A stretch of 64,000 nt of DNA from the NCBI GenBank assembly GCA_016787085.1, contig JAEUVJ010000075.1, forward strand, positions 38,424 through 102,423. Direction: 5' to 3'. The DNA comes from Chitinophagaceae bacterium. Lineage in GTDB: Bacteria > Bacteroidota > Bacteroidia > Chitinophagales > Chitinophagaceae. The stretch's first letter is position 1. Every line of letters begins with the position of its first letter. This document shows, in pieces, positions 61,862 through 64,000 of the stretch. The notes beneath the pieces were generated by a model that searched no databases, was not told the origin of the DNA, and saw only the letters and a list, made by a program, of their open reading frames with translations. The position numbers and the translations under genes were made by a program.

Positions 61862-63367
61862 TTACTTCAGCTTCAGTTGCACGACATTCTCAATATGATG
61901 CGTATGCGGGAACATATCTACCGGCTGGATACGTGTCACATCATACTTTTCACCAAGAAGATTAAGGTCTCTTGCCTGCGTAGCAGGGTTGCAGCTCACA
62001 TAGACTACGGTTGGCGCCGCTATGTCTAAAATCTTCCTGACCAGTTTCTCATGCATACCCGCTCTCGGTGGATCGGTGATGATGACATCCGGCCTTCCAT
62101 GTAACGAAAAGAAATCATCGTCGCATATTTTGGTCACATCGCCTGCATAGAACGCTGCATCCGGCAGGTTATTCATCGCTGCATTCTCTTTAGCATCTTC
62201 AATAGCCGCTTCGATCATTTCCACACCCACGATCTTTTTGGCCTGTTTGCTTACAAAGATGCCAATGCTGCCGGTACCGCAATACAGGTCATATACTATT
62301 TCCTTACCGGTCAGTTCTGCAAACTCCCTGGTAACCTGGTATAGTCTTTCGCCCTGGTAGGTATTGGTCTGGAAAAATGATTTGGGCCCGATCTTGAATT
62401 GAAAATCTTCCAGTTTTTCTATCACATACCCTTTGCCGGAATAGGTGACCGGCTCCAGGTCTTGCAGGCTATCGTTCTTCTTCGTGTTGATAGTATAAAC
62501 CAATGTAGTGATGGAGGGCACAGCCTGTTGCAGATGTTTCAGCAACGGCAATAGTTTTTCAGGGACATCTTCGCCAACTATCACATTGGCCATTACCTCG
62601 CCGGTCGTGCATATCCGTAATTGTACATTGCGTAAGAAACCGGTATGACGTCTTACATCATAAAACGAAAGACCATTGGCCAGGGCATAATCCCTGATAG
62701 TATCCCTGATGAGGTTTGAGGGTTCTTTTTGCAGGTAACAACGGTCAATGTCCACTATTTTATCAAAGAGACCTTTGGCGTGAAAGCCTGCAACCCCGGC
62801 CTCCCTGCCCTCCAAAGGAGGGTTCTTGGACTCTGACAAGGCAAAAGTCTTTTTATCAATCTGATCAGTTATATAACCGGTGTCTAAAACCCCTCCTTCG
62901 GAGGGGTTTGGGGAGGTTTTTTTAAACTCTGATTCGGGTATATACCGGTGAACACCGAATGTATATTCCAGTTTATTCCGGTAATAGCGATCTTCTCTGG
63001 CGCCGATGATCGGCATGATGACCGGCAGCGGCACTTTGCCGATACGCTGCAAAGCATCCTGTACTTGTTGCTGCTTGAACTGAAGCTGCTGCTCATACGA
63101 AACAGTTTGCCATTGGCATCCCCCGCAGTCGCCAAAATGTGAACAGAACGGCGTTACTCTTTGCGGCGACAACTCATGAAATGTTACCGGGAAGCCCTCC
63201 GCCCAGTCCTTTTTGTTCTTGAATAAAAAAACATCAGCTACGTCGCCGGGAACGGTGCGCTCCACAAACACCACCTTACCATTCCAGCGGGCCAGCGACC
63301 GGCCCTCGGCTGCAAAGTCTTCTATCAACAGCTTTTCCAATACTATATTTTTCTTTTTTCTTCTCAC
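61862..63367 (-). CDS. rlmD: 23S rRNA (uracil-1939-C5)-methyltransferase RlmD-like
   Basis: A 501-residue RNA uracil-C5 methyltransferase beginning with GTG. An N-terminal TRAM domain (IVLEKLLIEDFAAEGRSLAR) binds RNA; FCSHFGDCGGCQWQ holds cysteines of an iron-sulfur cluster; YDLYCGTGSIGIFVS is the SAM site and VYVSCNPATQARDL contains the catalytic Cys. Family members are nearer 460 residues; the excess is an inserted segment at about residues 149-190 (KTSPNPSEGG ... NPPLEGREAGVAG) translated from two palindromic repeats. The insert lies between the RNA-binding and SAM parts and is probably tolerated. Confidence 0.93.
   Translation of the reverse strand: MRRKKKNIVLEKLLIEDFAAEGRSLARWNGKVVFVERTVPGDVADVFLFKNKKDWAEGFPVTFHELSPQRVTPFCSHFGDCGGCQWQTVSYEQQLQFKQQQVQDALQRIGKVPLPVIMPIIGAREDRYYRNKLEYTFGVHRYIPESEFKKTSPNPSEGGVLDTGYITDQIDKKTFALSESKNPPLEGREAGVAGFHAKGLFDKIVDIDRCYLQKEPSNLIRDTIRDYALANGLSFYDVRRHTGFLRNVQLRICTTGEVMANVIVGEDVPEKLLPLLKHLQQAVPSITTLVYTINTKKNDSLQDLEPVTYSGKGYVIEKLEDFQFKIGPKSFFQTNTYQGERLYQVTREFAELTGKEIVYDLYCGTGSIGIFVSKQAKKIVGVEMIEAAIEDAKENAAMNNLPDAAFYAGDVTKICDDDFFSLHGRPDVIITDPPRAGMHEKLVRKILDIAAPTVVYVSCNPATQARDLNLLGEKYDVTRIQPVDMFPHTHHIENVVQLKLK
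62797..62925. repeat. Composite palindromic repeat inside rlmD
   Basis: Two hairpins, CCCTCC-AAA-GGAGGG (62808-62822) and AAACCCCTCC-TTC-GGAGGGGTTT (62887-62909), each next to GC-rich GGGGAGG or GCCTCCC flanks, are joined by about 65 bases. They lie in frame within rlmD and look like one inserted unit with repeat ends. Confidence 0.55.
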
Positions 63368-63388
63368 GGCGCAAAGCTAAGTGTTTGG

Positions 63389-63417
63389 AGGTTTAAGGTT
63401 TAAGAGTTTAAAGTTTG
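63389..63417 (-). repeat. TTAAAC-rich leader tract before rlmD
   Basis: Read on the minus strand, CTTTAAACTCTTAAACCTTAAACC ends about 20 bases before the rlmD GTG at 63367. See 29917-29946 and 63841-63885 for the matching tracts. Confidence 0.45.
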
Positions 63418-63563
63418 TCAATAGAAATACATTTAATTGACTACCCGGTCGAAACAACCAGATGTATGATTTTTACCGCCCTTCCCTCGTCAGGGCAGGC
63501 TGTGGAGCATAGAAACATAGTTCCATCCCGCAATTCTGCGGGATGTTTCTTCCCTATTGTGCC

Positions 63564-63632
63564 CTATGTGTCTATGTGGTAAATATTATTCTCCTAAAGC
63601 CGGGCGCCAATCAGAACCACATAGACACATAG
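63564..63632. repeat. Inverted repeat of the CACATAGACACATAG family
   Basis: Perfect 17-bp arms at 63564-63580 and 63616-63632, with a 35-base centre. The unit looks like a small interspersed palindromic element. Confidence 0.55.
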
Positions 63633-63840
63633 AAACATAGGAATTCACAACCTGTCCCGCCGCAGGCGTGGATAGAAGTTCATATTCTACGTGCCGGCCT
63701 ATGTGCTGGTTGTTCCTATGTGGTTTCAATACAAGTTTACGATATGCAGACAGTCACTTACATTTATTAGGGGGGAACAGTCAAAAAACAGGCGGGTGTA
63801 AGGCAACCAATCAGCAGGCAGTCAAGTCTTTTGCTCATAC

Positions 63841-63885
63841 AAACTTTGAACGTTAAACTCTTAAACTTTTTGAACCTTTTAAATA
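63841..63885 (+). repeat. TTAAAC-rich leader tract before the last gene
   Basis: TTAAACTCTTAAAC and AACCTTTTAAA words end about 25 bases before the ATG at 63908. The 11-base AACCTTTTAAA is shared exactly with the tract before the acyl-CoA dehydrogenase gene. Confidence 0.45.
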
Positions 63886-63907
63886 TCTTTACCTGATATT
63901 CTGACTC

Positions 63908-64000
63908 ATGAAAAGAATCCTGTTTTTACCCGCCATGCTGCTGGCGGTCACGGCTTTGGCACAGAATGGCTACGAGATAAAGGTCACGCTGAAGCCTTTC
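63908..64000 (+). CDS. Secreted protein, first 31 codons only (possibly thioredoxin-like)
   Basis: ATG at 63908 opens MKRILFLPAMLLAVTALAQ, a clear signal peptide, followed by NGYEIKVTLKPF at the window edge. This beginning resembles Bacteroidota periplasmic thioredoxin/TlpA-like proteins with an N-terminal DUF4369- or DUF5106-type domain, but too little is present to be sure. Confidence 0.65.
   Translation, partial: MKRILFLPAMLLAVTALAQNGYEIKVTLKPF

Larger units (their letters stand above)
63368..63907. other. Intergenic region rich in interspersed repeats
   Basis: About 540 bases between rlmD and the last gene with no convincing protein gene. It contains TTAAAC-rich tracts at both ends (facing outward, each toward its own gene), a 17-base perfect inverted repeat CTATGTGTCTATGTGGT / ACCACATAGACACATAG (63564-63580 and 63616-63632), and partial copies of the same words (CATAGAAACATAG near 63510 and 63630; CCTATGTG near 63700 and 63716). 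Confidence 0.6.

Noticed and set aside
63668..63856. A 62-codon plus-strand frame in the repeat-rich gap
   Set aside because: It is built from the CCTATGTG and TTAAAC repeat words and has no signal peptide, domain or start-site context.

Overview
The window looks like chromosome from a member of the Bacteroidota, most likely Chitinophagaceae or a near relative. Evidence seen in the sequence: two proteins with C-terminal type IX secretion (T9SS) sorting domains; two LytTR regulator / His_kinase pairs, one kinase with a reg_prop beta-propeller sensor; an S46 dipeptidyl-peptidase; DUF3078 and DUF5522 proteins; and several TAnnTTTG-type -7 boxes (the Bacteroidota sigma-A promoter). I see no rRNA operon, phage, transposase, CRISPR array or plasmid functions. 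Family calls come from reading translations by eye; no database search was run.

Layout. 0-3.2 kb: the edge of a surface-polysaccharide locus (an O-antigen-ligase-like membrane protein cut by the window edge, then three family 2 glycosyltransferases). 3.2-9.7 kb: MeaB GTPase, a GNAT acetyltransferase and a hybrid-sensor LytTR system. 9.9-21.4 kb: a glycine-rich T9SS protein, a TPR protein, TypA/BipA, an alpha/beta hydrolase, a Tat-exported Gfo/Idh/MocA oxidoreductase, FabH, then trmB - DUF5522 - alkyltransferase-like protein, and a DUF3078 protein. 21.5-21.9 kb: no protein gene, but a likely structured RNA on the minus strand with a tRNA-like acceptor stem, a Leu-type D arm and a canonical T arm, an oversized insert, a promoter and an intrinsic terminator. 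22-26.2 kb: Lrp regulator followed by a Wzx flippase, a Wzz-like protein and a Wzy/WaaL-like polymerase. 26.2-37 kb: an orphan OppC-type permease, a membrane glycosyltransferase, a hydrolase/MarR divergent pair, acyl-CoA dehydrogenase, amidase, cytochrome c, an orphan KorB subunit and Sua5. 37-50 kb: RNase HII, heme A synthase, a membrane patatin, a lipid kinase, a second T9SS protein, Obg, secreted proteins of unknown role, S46 peptidase and a dipeptide-epimerase-like enolase. 50-64 kb: lipoproteins including an SMP-30 propeller, an AlkA-like glycosylase, MnmD, a fasciclin protein with a second LytTR system, CysS, an EEP-family hydrolase, two adjacent rhomboids, RlmD and the first codons of a secreted protein.

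Most of the window is ordinary housekeeping and envelope biology. The items most worth following are the tRNA-like RNA at about 21.6 kb; palindromic repeats inserted in frame into rlmD and, on a smaller scale, fabH; a TTAAAC-rich tract placed just upstream of three start codons; and a duplicated 3' tail of the AlkA-like gene lying beside a REP-type hairpin.
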